DNA of 9,388 nucleotides from NCBI GenBank assembly GCA_026396775.1, contig JAPLWD010000064.1, positions 1 through 9,388 on the forward strand, read 5' to 3'. Below the pieces are notes generated by a model. That model made no database searches, was not told the origin of the DNA, and was given only the letters and a program-made list of their open reading frames with translations. Of this stretch, positions 1 to 6,000 are shown piece after piece. The position numbers and the translations under genes were made by a program. Position 1 is the stretch's first letter. Each line of letters starts with the position of its first letter. Origin of the DNA: Candidatus Gribaldobacteria bacterium. Lineage in GTDB: Bacteria > Patescibacteriota > Minisyncoccia > Minisyncoccales > CG1-02-41-26.

Positions 1-78
1 ACGACTAGGTATCTTGGGATCTGTAGGCTCGGGTTCTTTTTTATTTGAAAATAAATTTTTTAGATTTTCGAAAGGCAT
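1..78 (-). CDS. N-terminal fragment of an unidentified protein, cut by the window edge
   Basis: An ATG at 78 on the minus strand opens a frame that stays open for 26 codons to the left edge of the window. The visible peptide begins MPFENLKNLFSNKKEPEP and is lysine-, glutamate- and proline-rich, which reads like a flexible cytoplasmic N-terminus. It lies 42 bases downstream of the 276-residue membrane-anchored gene on the same strand with no terminator hairpin between them, so it is probably the next gene of the same transcript. No Shine-Dalgarno sequence precedes the ATG, which is usual for this window. Too little is visible to assign a family, and a chance open frame cannot be excluded. Confidence 0.45.
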   Translation of the reverse strand, partial: MPFENLKNLFSNKKEPEPTDPKIPSR

Positions 79-120
79 ATATTTTGTGGTGTTTAATTAT
101 TTAAGTGACCTTTATTTATT

Positions 121-951
121 TTATTGTTTAATAAAATTACAGGTATTTTTATCCCACACTAAATCGTAATAGTGAGATTCTTGCTGGTTTGTGGCAACAC
201 TTTGGTTGACTACAATTTTATCAGTTTGTGGAGTTAGAGTAATTCCTTTTTCGGGGGTTAGTTCTTCGGCAACTATAATTTTAGATTCAAATTTATTATC
301 TTTAAGCCAGAACAATTCAGCGTTAGTTTCGCCTGCCCCCTGCCAAGCAATACTTTTGGTAACTAGAATATAGGTTCCATTGTTACAGGTGTAATAACTG
401 AGCAAAATTGAGTCAGCGGACAGCTCTTTGACTTCACTTGCTAACTGGTTAGTTTTTGAATCAATAAAAGCTAAAAAAACATGTTCAATTCCTGCCACAT
501 GGGGGCTGGTTGGATATTTTTCACCCTCCCCAAAAATAACTTCATCGGTATTAGACTTTAATCTATTGTAAAGACCATAGCGAACTACTAGAAGTAAATT
601 TTCTTGGCCATTATTTAAAAATCCTTTTTTAACAATTTCACTTAAGCAATAAACATCGGCTAAACGATATGAGGCTTCTCCATCTTTAGCAACGGTAATA
701 GTAGATTTGTCAAAAAAACAATCCGGCCGATTAGCGGTTACTTGCAGGTTTTTGGTGGGGAATAACTGCTTAAATATCTCGGCTGGCTTTATTTCTTGAG
801 GAACTGGTTGTTGAGTTGGATTGATCGCTTGGGGTTGAGGGTTGTAAGTTTTAGGATTATTATTTTGCCAAATTATAAAAGCTAACACAGTCAAGGCAAT
901 CAAAACTAAGAGAACAACGAAAGTTAGGATTTTATTATTTTTTTGGGGCAT
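121..951 (-). CDS. Membrane-anchored extracytoplasmic protein of unknown function (276 aa)
   Basis: I do not recognise a family. The protein starts with a short basic segment (MPQKNNK), followed by one hydrophobic helix at about residues 8-28. A Pro/Gln/Asn-rich linker (about 31-56) and a soluble domain of roughly 220 residues follow. There is no lipobox cysteine, so this looks like an uncleaved signal anchor that presents the domain outside the cell. The domain has four cysteines (C78, C102, C189, C271), enough for two disulfides, which supports an external location. It is rich in beta-prone segments. The ATG sits one base after the stop of the 69-residue membrane gene upstream, so translation is probably coupled. 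It reads as a complete gene ending in TAA. Confidence 0.75.
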   Translation of the reverse strand: MPQKNNKILTFVVLLVLIALTVLAFIIWQNNNPKTYNPQPQAINPTQQPVPQEIKPAEIFKQLFPTKNLQVTANRPDCFFDKSTITVAKDGEASYRLADVYCLSEIVKKGFLNNGQENLLLVVRYGLYNRLKSNTDEVIFGEGEKYPTSPHVAGIEHVFLAFIDSKTNQLASEVKELSADSILLSYYTCNNGTYILVTKSIAWQGAGETNAELFWLKDNKFESKIIVAEELTPEKGITLTPQTDKIVVNQSVATNQQESHYYDLVWDKNTCNFIKQ

Positions 952-952
952 G

Positions 953-1162
953 CTAGTTTTTCTTTTCCACTAATTTTAGCACACACAGCAAAATTAAAAA
1001 AGATAAAGTTAAAAGCCCCAAAGTTGGTTGAAGCTTGCTTGAAATTAGCCCTTCGCCTCCTCGCATATTGAATGGACCTACTTCCCAAATAGACAAAAGC
1101 ATCAAACTCGTAAAGCAAACCCCTAAAGTAACCGTAATAACCGCAATTAGTCTTTTGATCAT
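953..1162 (-). CDS. Small two-helix membrane protein (69 aa)
   Basis: This short gene encodes a peptide with two hydrophobic helices, at about residues 5-26 and 47-64, joined by a polar glycine-containing loop (about 30-45), with a basic tail (KLVEKKN). The positive residues at both ends suggest that both termini lie in the cytoplasm. The gene ends in TAG, the only TAG stop among the genes here. It is packed between two neighbours on the same strand, 15 bases after the gene upstream and one base before the gene downstream, which argues that it is real and part of an operon. No family is recognisable. An overlapping open frame in another phase (924-1118) looks like a shadow of this gene. Confidence 0.65.
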   Translation of the reverse strand: MIKRLIAVITVTLGVCFTSLMLLSIWEVGPFNMRGGEGLISSKLQPTLGLLTLSFLILLCVLKLVEKKN

Positions 1163-1177
1163 AATTAAATTATAAAA

Positions 1178-2029
1178 TTAAGATTTTTTTATATACCCAC
1201 TTAGAGTTCGTCTTTGTTTTTCAACGAAAACATCTAAATCCTCTATGTTTTTGGCTATTTTTGCCCCAAGGATATTGCCATCGATCCAAAAAATTTTTCC
1301 ATCTTTGCGGATAAAATTATCTAATGAAGAATCTTTTTCCCCTACGTCAAATTCAAAGATTAAACCGCTTGCTTTGACTCTGCTAAGCCAATCTTCCATT
1401 TCATCCAATGAAATTGTTATCGGCCTTTCTCCGTCGCAGATAAACTCCCTTGCGTAGACAGCTTTTTCCTCGCTAAGTTTTTTTATTTCAGTTTTTGGTG
1501 TGATTAGATTTAAGCGGGTAGTAAAATCATCAAGATTTTTTTGATTTTTGCCTAGCATCATTCTTAGAATGTCTCCATTGGGAAGTTTAAGACCGGAAAT
1601 TTGGTGCAAGATTGACTTGGATTCTGGCAAGAGAATTATCCCAGGTTGGCTACCTGCGAACATTTCGCAGGCTTCTACAAAATTTTCATCAATTTTATGT
1701 TTATTGAGGGCAATAAAAGTTGGTTGGCCAGCCTTTAGTGATTCAACAATAGCTCTCCGTTCTGGGGATAATTCCATTTTAGGATCGTAAAGCTGTATGG
1801 GGAGGCCATCCAGTAAAATGGAGAACACGAAATTCGCTTTGTCTCCCCAGCTTCGCAACCCATCTATAATGTCTTGATTAGTTAGTGAGCGATCCGATAA
1901 TTTTAAAACCTCAAAATTTCCATCAACTGGGCGAAAAGCCAAAGTTTTTGAGAATTGGATTTCTTTTTGCGGCGCTTTTATTTCTTGTTCAGTTGGGTTA
2001 TTTGTGGGGTTTGCCTGTTCGAGGGACAT
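1178..2029 (-). CDS. Unknown cytoplasmic protein (283 aa)
   Basis: The open frame extends upstream to 2116, but that part runs through the tRNA-Ala gene, so I chose the ATG at 2029 (MSLEQANPTNNPTEQEIK). The first 25 residues are polar and probably disordered. The rest is a soluble alpha/beta-type protein without signal peptide or membrane helix. Near the C-terminus, LDNFIRKDGKIFWIDGN (about residues 239-255) loosely resembles the catalytic-loop and metal-binding region of kinase-fold phosphotransferases (D..xN...hhhhD). The N-lobe signatures are not evident, so this is only a hint. No Shine-Dalgarno sequence is present. The gene starts 30 bases after the tRNA 3' end without a terminator between, so it is probably co-transcribed with the tRNA. 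Confidence 0.7.
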   Translation of the reverse strand: MSLEQANPTNNPTEQEIKAPQKEIQFSKTLAFRPVDGNFEVLKLSDRSLTNQDIIDGLRSWGDKANFVFSILLDGLPIQLYDPKMELSPERRAIVESLKAGQPTFIALNKHKIDENFVEACEMFAGSQPGIILLPESKSILHQISGLKLPNGDILRMMLGKNQKNLDDFTTRLNLITPKTEIKKLSEEKAVYAREFICDGERPITISLDEMEDWLSRVKASGLIFEFDVGEKDSSLDNFIRKDGKIFWIDGNILGAKIAKNIEDLDVFVEKQRRTLSGYIKKS

Positions 2030-2059
2030 AAGTTTATTAAATTTTAGAAATTTAGTTTT

Positions 2060-2130
2060 TGGACTCAGCGGGAGTCGAACCCGCGTTGCCGCAATGCGAA
2101 TGCGGTGTAATACCACTATACTATGAGCCC
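2060..2130 (-). tRNA. tRNA-Ala, anticodon CGC
   Basis: The minus strand folds as a full cloverleaf. The 7-bp acceptor stem GGGCUCA/UGAGUCC contains G3:U70, the main alanine identity element. The D-stem is GUAU/UUAC (three pairs). The anticodon stem is CCGCA/UGCGG with loop UUCGCAU, giving anticodon CGC for codon GCG. The variable loop has four bases, and the T-arm is GCGGG-UUCGACU-CCCGC. Discriminator A73 lies at 2060. The next bases are AAA, so the CCA end is not encoded and must be added by the CCA enzyme. A promoter lies directly upstream, and the 283-residue protein gene follows on the same strand. Confidence 0.95.
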
Positions 2131-2138
2131 TTAAGCTG

Positions 2139-2167
2139 ATTTTAAATGCATTTCAACTGAAAAGCAA
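2139..2167 (-). promoter_or_regulatory. Sigma70-type promoter of tRNA-Ala
   Basis: On the minus strand a -35 TTGCTT (2162-2167) and a -10 TAAAAT (2139-2144) are separated by exactly 17 bases. The tRNA begins 8 bases after the -10, so transcription would start almost at the mature 5' end. This is the only evident promoter for the minus-strand run from the tRNA down to position 1, so the downstream protein genes probably depend on it. Confidence 0.6.
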
Positions 2168-2176
2168 CCATCTTTA

Positions 2177-2205
2177 TTGCATTTTAGGGTATTTTAAGTT
2201 TAAAT
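2177..2205 (+). promoter_or_regulatory. Weak candidate promoter of the queA operon
   Basis: TTGCAT (2177-2182), a 17-base spacer and TTAAAT (2200-2205) fit a weak sigma70 promoter. The -10 ends six bases before the queA ATG at 2212. If it is used, the mRNA would start at or next to the start codon and be leaderless, which fits the lack of any Shine-Dalgarno sequence. The region is so AT-rich that other -10 boxes are possible. Confidence 0.3.
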
Positions 2206-2211
2206 AATTTT

Positions 2212-3258
2212 ATGCTATTAAGCGAATTTGATTATAATCTGCCAAAGGAATTAATTGCTCAGAAACCAGCCGAGCCTAGGGATTCGTCTAAACTTTTAGT
2301 TATCAATAAAGATAGCGGGCAGTTTTTGCATAAACGCTTTAAAGATATTGGTAATTTTTTCAAGAAAGGCGATGTGATAGTTTTAAATTGCTCTAAAGTT
2401 TTGCCAGCTCGTTTGATTGGCAATAAGGTAGGTACTAATGGGGTGGCCGAAATTTTATTATTAAATCCTATTGTTAAAAAGAGTGGCGATTTTGTATGGT
2501 CAAGCCAATGGAAGATTATTGGCAAGCCTAGGTTGGCCTTAGGACAAAAAATAGATTTTGCAAAGAAGTTTCAGGGGGAAATAATTAAGAACTTGGGTTA
2601 TGAAAAGATTATCGAGTTTAATCAACAAGGCGAAGCGTTAAGAAAAGTCATTTTTGCTTGTGGCTATACTCCGGTTCCACCCTATATCCATTCTGAACTA
2701 TCCGAGAAAACATTAAGGCAAAAATACCAAACTGTTTATGCTGAAAAATTTGGCTCGGTGGCTGCACCTACGGCTGGGTTTCACTTTACTAAGAGGTTGA
2801 TAAGCAGTTTAAAAAAGAAAGGAGTGATTTTTAAAGAGATTACTTTGCATGTTGGCTTGGGCACTTTTCAACCCATTAACACTGAAAATGTGCAGGATCA
2901 TCAAATGGCCGGAGAGTGGGCAATGGTTGATCCAAAAACCGCTGATTTTTTAAATCAAGCTAAAGCTAAGGGGCAAAGAATTATTACGGTTGGTACCACC
3001 GCCACCCGCACTTTGGAAAGCTTTACTGGAAATGGCAAGTTAAAGGCGGGTGAGAAGGTGGTTGATATTTTTATTTATCCTAGTTATCAATTTAAGTTTG
3101 TGGATGGCTTAATCACTAACTTTCATTTACCCAAATCTACCCCACTTTTGTTAGTGTCAGCTTTCAGTAATAAAGAATTAATTTTAAAAGCCTACCAAGA
3201 GGCTATTAAAAAGCATTATCGTTTTTACAGCTTTGGCGACGCCATGTTAATTATTTAA
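2212..3258 (+). CDS. queA: S-adenosylmethionine:tRNA ribosyltransferase-isomerase QueA
   Basis: QueA transfers and isomerises the ribosyl part of S-adenosylmethionine onto 7-aminomethyl-7-deazaguanine already placed at wobble position 34 of tRNA, giving epoxyqueuosine. At 348 residues it has the normal full length. Family motifs are present in order: the N-terminal FDYNLPKELIAQKPAEPRD (6-24), GYTPVPPYI (151-159), YQTVYAEKFGSVAAPTAGFH (172-191), TLHVGLGTFQPI (211-222), VGTTATRTLES (260-270; many homologues have TTSVR here), FVDGLITNFHLPKST (296-310) and the terminal YRFYSFGDAM (336-345). It is the first gene of a queA-tgt-queH operon, and tgt starts one base after its stop (TAATATG), so translation is probably coupled. 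The start at 2212 matches the family N-terminus. Confidence 0.96.
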   Translation: MLLSEFDYNLPKELIAQKPAEPRDSSKLLVINKDSGQFLHKRFKDIGNFFKKGDVIVLNCSKVLPARLIGNKVGTNGVAEILLLNPIVKKSGDFVWSSQWKIIGKPRLALGQKIDFAKKFQGEIIKNLGYEKIIEFNQQGEALRKVIFACGYTPVPPYIHSELSEKTLRQKYQTVYAEKFGSVAAPTAGFHFTKRLISSLKKKGVIFKEITLHVGLGTFQPINTENVQDHQMAGEWAMVDPKTADFLNQAKAKGQRIITVGTTATRTLESFTGNGKLKAGEKVVDIFIYPSYQFKFVDGLITNFHLPKSTPLLLVSAFSNKELILKAYQEAIKKHYRFYSFGDAMLII

Positions 3259-3259
3259 T

Positions 3260-4375
3260 ATGTTTAAGATTATTCAACAATCAAAAATATCTAAAGCTAG
3301 AATTGGTAAATTAAAAACGCTTCACGGAATGGCGGAAACGCCTTTTTTTATGCCTATTGCTACTCGGGGGGCGGTGAAAAATTTATCTCCGGATGAGTTA
3401 AAAAATATTGGAGCCAGTGTGGTTTTATCAAACACCTTTCATTTATTTATTAAGCCTGGCTTGGATATTTTAAAAAAGGTTAAGGGGTTACATAACTTTA
3501 TGGGTTGGCAAGCACCCATTTTAACTGATTCGGGTGGGTATCAGGTTTTTTCTTTGGCTAAAAATCGCAAAATTACCGATGAAGGGGTGGAGTTTAAATC
3601 ACCTTATGACGGCGCCAGCATTTTTTTTAGCCCCGAGGTGGTGATTGACGCTCAAAAAAAGATTGGCTCGGATATTTTAATGGTTTTAGACGAATGCCCT
3701 AGCTTTATTAAAGACAAAAGTGTAATTGAAAGGGCGGTTGAAAGGACAACTTTGTGGGCCAAGAGGAGTCGAGTTTATTTTAAAAAATCTTTTAGAGCTA
3801 AAAAGCCATTGTTGTTTGGTATAGTTCAGGGAGGGATTTTTAAAGATTTAAGAGAGAAATCAGCCCAAGATTTAGTTAAGATTGGCTTTGATGGTTATGC
3901 AATTGGAGGATTATGTTTAGGGGAAGACAACCAAGAGACTAAAAAGGTTTTATCCTGGCTGTCTGATATTTTACCCAGCGATAAGCCAAGATATCAAATG
4001 GGAACAGGATTTCCAGAACAGATCGTTCAAGCGGTTAAGCTGGGGGTTGATATGTTTGATTGTGTTTTACCCACCAGAAATGCTCGGCACGGAGAGCTTT
4101 TTGTTTTTAAAAGAAACCATAAGAGCGAAATTAATCTGGATAAAAATTTTTATGAGAAAGTTAAAATTGGCAATAGCCAGTTTAAAAATGATTTTAAAAG
4201 CTTGGATAAATTTTGTGCCTGTTACTTTTGTAAGAATTTTACCAAGGCTTACTTAAACCATCTTTTTAGGGTGGGCGAACCCTTATATCAAAGATTGGCT
4301 TCTTTGCACAATTTAAGATTTTATTTTGAATTAATGGAAAAAATAAAAGATGACATTAGAAAAGGAAAAGTCTAA
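3260..4375 (+). CDS. tgt: tRNA-guanine(34) transglycosylase Tgt
   Basis: Tgt exchanges guanine 34 of tRNAs with GUN anticodons (Asp, Asn, His, Tyr) for the queuosine precursor preQ1. At 371 residues it is complete. Visible are the general acid/base Asp in TDSGGYQ (D90), the base-recognition motif DEC (144-146), GIVQGG (187-192), the nucleophile in MFDCVLPTR (D267), and the zinc site CACYFC plus SLHNLRFY (C319, C321, C324, H350). The Cys of DEC is the residue usual in preQ1-specific bacterial enzymes. The switch loop reads GGLCLGE (216-222), where many bacterial enzymes have GGLAVGE. The stretch between the nucleophile and the zinc cysteines is about 14 residues longer than in E. coli Tgt as I recall it. 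The gene end overlaps queH by 26 bases. Confidence 0.96.
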   Translation: MFKIIQQSKISKARIGKLKTLHGMAETPFFMPIATRGAVKNLSPDELKNIGASVVLSNTFHLFIKPGLDILKKVKGLHNFMGWQAPILTDSGGYQVFSLAKNRKITDEGVEFKSPYDGASIFFSPEVVIDAQKKIGSDILMVLDECPSFIKDKSVIERAVERTTLWAKRSRVYFKKSFRAKKPLLFGIVQGGIFKDLREKSAQDLVKIGFDGYAIGGLCLGEDNQETKKVLSWLSDILPSDKPRYQMGTGFPEQIVQAVKLGVDMFDCVLPTRNARHGELFVFKRNHKSEINLDKNFYEKVKIGNSQFKNDFKSLDKFCACYFCKNFTKAYLNHLFRVGEPLYQRLASLHNLRFYFELMEKIKDDIRKGKV

Positions 4376-4889
4376 GTTAATATTGCATACTTGTTGCGCT
4401 ATTTGCGCAGCTGGTTTAATTGAGAGTTTGAAGGAAAGGTTTTTAATAACTTTGTTTTTTTATAACCCCAATATCACTTCACAAGAAGAATATAATAAAA
4501 GAAAAGAGGCCGCTATAATTTTAGCTAAGCACTATCAGCTTGATTTTGTTGAAGGTGAATATAAGCCTGAAAGTTGGTTAACTTTAGTAGTGGGATTAGA
4601 AAATGAACCGGAAGGAGGCAAACGTTGCTTGGTTTGTTTTAAGGATAGATTACTAAAAACAGCCCAGTTCGCCAAAAATAGTCAGGTTGATAATTTTACG
4701 ACCACCCTTTTAGCTAGCCATTTGAAAAATAAACAAGTTATTGCAGAAATTGGGCAGAAAATTGCCCAAAAGAATGATTTAAATTTTTTAGCATCCTTTG
4801 GCGGGCAACTAAGAGCTAAAGAAATAACTCAAGAATTGGGGCTTTATTGTCAGAAATATTGTGGTTGTCGCTATAGTTTTAGGGGATAA
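4350..4889 (+). CDS. queH: Epoxyqueuosine reductase QueH
   Basis: QueH (formerly DUF208) reduces epoxyqueuosine to queuosine, the last step of the pathway. It is an iron-sulfur enzyme unrelated to the cobalamin-dependent QueG. The 179-residue protein shows the family pattern: LHTCCAICAAG near the N-terminus (C15, C16, C19), FFYNPNI..EEYNKR (37-51), KRCLVCFKDRL (C93, C96), DNFTTTLLASHLKN (114-127) and the C-terminal YCQKYCGCRYS (C167, C171, C173). These cysteines are the likely cluster ligands. The ATG at 4350 lies inside the end of tgt and is preceded by a weak purine-rich GGAAAAAATAAAAG. Gene order queA-tgt-queH gives the three final steps of queuosine formation in one operon. Confidence 0.93.
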   Translation: MTLEKEKSKLILHTCCAICAAGLIESLKERFLITLFFYNPNITSQEEYNKRKEAAIILAKHYQLDFVEGEYKPESWLTLVVGLENEPEGGKRCLVCFKDRLLKTAQFAKNSQVDNFTTTLLASHLKNKQVIAEIGQKIAQKNDLNFLASFGGQLRAKEITQELGLYCQKYCGCRYSFRG

Positions 4890-4945
4890 ACTGTTGATAT
4901 CTTGAGGAAAAACTCTGGAAAAAGTGTGTTGAGGTAATCAAAATT

Positions 4946-4975
4946 GAGGAGACATGATGTCTCCTCGGTTTTTTT
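4946..4975 (+). terminator. Intrinsic terminator of queA-tgt-queH, possibly bidirectional
   Basis: GAGGAGACA (4946-4954) and TGTCTCCTC (4958-4966) form a perfect 9-bp stem with loop TGA, followed by GG and seven T (4969-4975). It starts 56 bases after the queH stop. On the minus strand the same stem is followed by AATTTTGATT, a poorer T-tract, and could also stop transcription arriving from the small-peptide genes to its right. Confidence 0.92.
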
Positions 4976-4989
4976 ATTTTCTTTTGTTT

Positions 4990-5081
4990 TTAAGGTCCGA
5001 CAGGGTAAGTAGCCATTGAAGCTACTACTGCAATAATGGCTACGCTAAACAATATAAGAATAATTATAGCAAGGACCTTAA
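4990..5081. repeat. Two nested perfect 9-bp inverted repeats across the 34-aa gene
   Basis: The outer pair is TTAAGGTCC (4990-4998) with GGACCTTAA (5073-5081). The inner pair is GTAGCCATT (5009-5017) with AATGGCTAC (5035-5043). The mRNA could fold into a long stem with an asymmetric internal loop, pairing codons 5-8 with the last codons and the stop. Whether this fold forms is inference; the repeats themselves are exact. Confidence 0.6.
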
Positions 5082-5094
5082 GGCGTTTTTTCAT
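4990..5094 (-). CDS. Tiny single-helix membrane peptide (34 aa)
   Basis: An ATG at 5094 opens a 34-codon frame ending in TAA. The peptide starts MKKRLKV, runs into one strongly hydrophobic helix (about residues 8-28, Ile/Leu/Val/Ala) and ends ATYPVGP. The start is supported by a perfect Shine-Dalgarno AAGGAGG (5101-5107) with a 6-base spacer, the best ribosome-binding site in the window. The basic N-terminus suggests that end stays in the cytoplasm. The gene follows the 43-residue peptide gene by 16 bases. Two nested 9-bp inverted repeats cover nearly the whole gene. I do not recognise a family. Size, charge and single helix resemble type I toxins and other bacterial membrane micropeptides, but that is only a resemblance. 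Confidence 0.7.
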   Translation of the reverse strand: MKKRLKVLAIIILILFSVAIIAVVASMATYPVGP

Positions 5095-5110
5095 TATTGC
5101 CCTCCTTCTA

Positions 5111-5242
5111 TTACCCTTGTAGCGGGAATAGGTTTATTCCCCACATTGCATAGGCTAAAAGATTTATGCCTGGCATTACGAAAAAGTACAAAATGAAATT
5201 TAGGACTAAGGAAACCCTTGGTGGTATGCGAATTTTTTTCAA
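5111..5242 (-). CDS. Small membrane peptide with TTG start (43 aa)
   Basis: A TTG at 5242 preceded by AGAGGTG (5249-5255) with a 6-base spacer opens a 43-codon frame ending in TAA. The peptide begins MKKIRIPPRV and then has a hydrophobic stretch (about residues 11-36) rich in Leu, Phe and Tyr, with a possible break at MPG (24-26), ending INLFPLQG. It is probably a membrane peptide with a cytoplasmic basic end. No ATG alternative gives a sensible start, because the only in-frame ATGs fall inside the hydrophobic segment. The stop lies three bases before the ribosome-binding site of the 34-residue gene, so the two form a pair. Function and family are unknown. Confidence 0.6.
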   Translation of the reverse strand: MKKIRIPPRVSLVLNFILYFFVMPGINLLAYAMWGINLFPLQG

Positions 5243-5263
5243 GGTTAACACCTCTTTTTGTTT

Positions 5264-5291
5264 ATTTTGCTACTTTTTAAGATAAATTCAA
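5264..5291 (-). promoter_or_regulatory. Candidate promoter of the two small-peptide genes
   Basis: On the minus strand TTGAAT (5286-5291), a 16-base spacer and CAAAAT (5264-5269) make a moderate sigma70 promoter. It lies between the terminator of the RRM gene and the AGAGGTG ribosome-binding site. It would give a leader of roughly 15-20 bases and let the peptide pair be transcribed separately from the RRM gene. Confidence 0.35.
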
Positions 5292-5300
5292 GATTAAGCT

Positions 5301-5335
5301 TAAAACAAAACCTGCTCCCCAAAAGGGAGCAGGTT
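5301..5335 (-). terminator. Intrinsic terminator of the RRM protein gene
   Basis: AACCTGCTCCC and GGGAGCAGGTT pair over 11 bp (5325-5335 with 5309-5319) around a 5-base loop. On the minus strand they are followed by TTTTGTTTTA. The element begins about 20 bases after the stop of the RNA-binding protein gene. The plus-strand side has no T-run, so it acts in the minus direction. Confidence 0.9.
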
Positions 5336-5354
5336 GGAATTACTTAACTAGTAA

Positions 5355-5726
5355 TTACCAAGATGATCGACGAGAACCTTTGTCAAAGCTGTTGTTGCCT
5401 CGATCTCTGAATCCTCCGCCAGCACCACCACTGCCACCGCGGTTAAATCCACCGCCACCAGTTCGAGCTGGTCTGTCAGTCATTGGTCTAGCTTCAGCCA
5501 CAGAAATACTGCGACCGTCTAATTCGCTGTTGTTCAAGGTTTCAATTGCTTTTTGAGCTTCGTCTTCAGTGGACATTTCCACGAATCCAAAACCTTTTGA
5601 GCGACCGGAGAATTTATCTATAATTATAGAAGCTGATTCTACGGTTCCGGCTTGAGCAAAGTGATTCTTTAAAGAATCTTCGGTACTATTGTAAGATAGC
5701 CCGCCGATATATAACTTCTTAGCCAT
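5355..5726 (-). CDS. Single-RRM, glycine-rich RNA-binding protein
   Basis: The 123-residue protein has one RNA recognition motif (about residues 3-80) with RNP2 LYIGGL (5-10) and RNP1 KGFGFVEM (44-51). The aromatic residues at RNP1 and RNP2 would stack on single-stranded RNA. A Gly/Arg/Ser-rich tail follows (about 84-123, with GGGGF, RGGSGG and GGFRDRG). The layout matches small bacterial RNA-binding proteins, of which the cyanobacterial Rbp proteins are the best known, several being cold-induced. It probably acts as a general mRNA-binding protein or chaperone in the cytoplasm. There is no Shine-Dalgarno sequence. The gene stands alone between its own terminator and a long structured leader, which suggests individual post-transcriptional control. 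Confidence 0.93.
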   Translation of the reverse strand: MAKKLYIGGLSYNSTEDSLKNHFAQAGTVESASIIIDKFSGRSKGFGFVEMSTEDEAQKAIETLNNSELDGRSISVAEARPMTDRPARTGGGGFNRGGSGGAGGGFRDRGNNSFDKGSRRSSW

Positions 5727-5918
5727 GTTATAAAAAGAGATTTACTATTAAGTAGGACGACCGCTTCTCTTTAAGTTTGCGTTTGACTTTAAACTTCAAA
5801 CTTGGGGGAGCTTAGCCAAGCTCCACTAACTCTCCTTTTATAATAAGGCTAGGGAGCCCCGTTCTTTTATTATTTAAACGGGGGTTGTGAGAATCCTACT
5901 AACACTCATATCGTAGCA
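5727..5918 (-). promoter_or_regulatory. Promoter and long structured leader of the RRM gene
   Basis: No protein gene is evident in this stretch. An extended -10, TGC-TACGAT (5910-5918, minus strand), could start a leader of about 175 bases; its -35 is weak. The leader can form CCCCGTT/AACGGGG (5877-5883 with 5857-5863 in plus coordinates) and GGAGCTT/AAGCTCC (5818-5824 with 5807-5813). Nearer the gene, an AAGTTTGA segment can pair with either of two downstream partners (TCAAAC or CAAACTT, about 5772-5803), giving mutually exclusive hairpins. This could be a thermosensor or an autoregulatory site, but only the pairing potential is seen. Confidence 0.45.
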
Positions 5919-5928
5919 CACTTCCCCC

Positions 5929-5954
5929 AAAAAACCAGCCTATGTTGGTTTTTT
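5929..5954 (-). terminator. A/T-armed hairpin, second terminator after the DUF2335 gene
   Basis: AAAAAACCA (5929-5937) and TGGTTTTTT (5946-5954) form a 9-bp stem with an 8-base loop and run into a T-stretch in both directions. On the minus strand it follows the terminator at 6001-6023 and sits just before the RRM promoter, so it may insulate that gene. The plus-strand reading is symmetrical, but no plus-strand gene needs it. Confidence 0.55.
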
Positions 5955-6000
5955 CAAGGATTATTTAAAATGTGAGACTATTGAAACTAATTCAATAAAC

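Noticed and set aside
924..1118. Minus-strand open frame overlapping the 69-residue membrane gene.
   Set aside because: It is out of phase with, and overlaps, two better-supported genes, and its product has no protein-like features.
2030..2116. N-terminal extension of the 283-residue protein upstream to 2116.
   Set aside because: The extra codons are translated tRNA-Ala sequence; the ATG at 2029 lies just outside the tRNA.
5036..5122. A 28-codon hydrophobic open frame on the plus strand (ATG at 5036).
   Set aside because: It is antisense to the two micropeptide genes, has no ribosome-binding site or promoter, and its hydrophobicity is a mirror effect of AT-rich codons.
5907..5909. ATG of an 11-codon leader peptide before the RRM gene.
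   Set aside because: It lies next to the predicted -10 and upstream of the expected transcription start, so it would not be in the mRNA.
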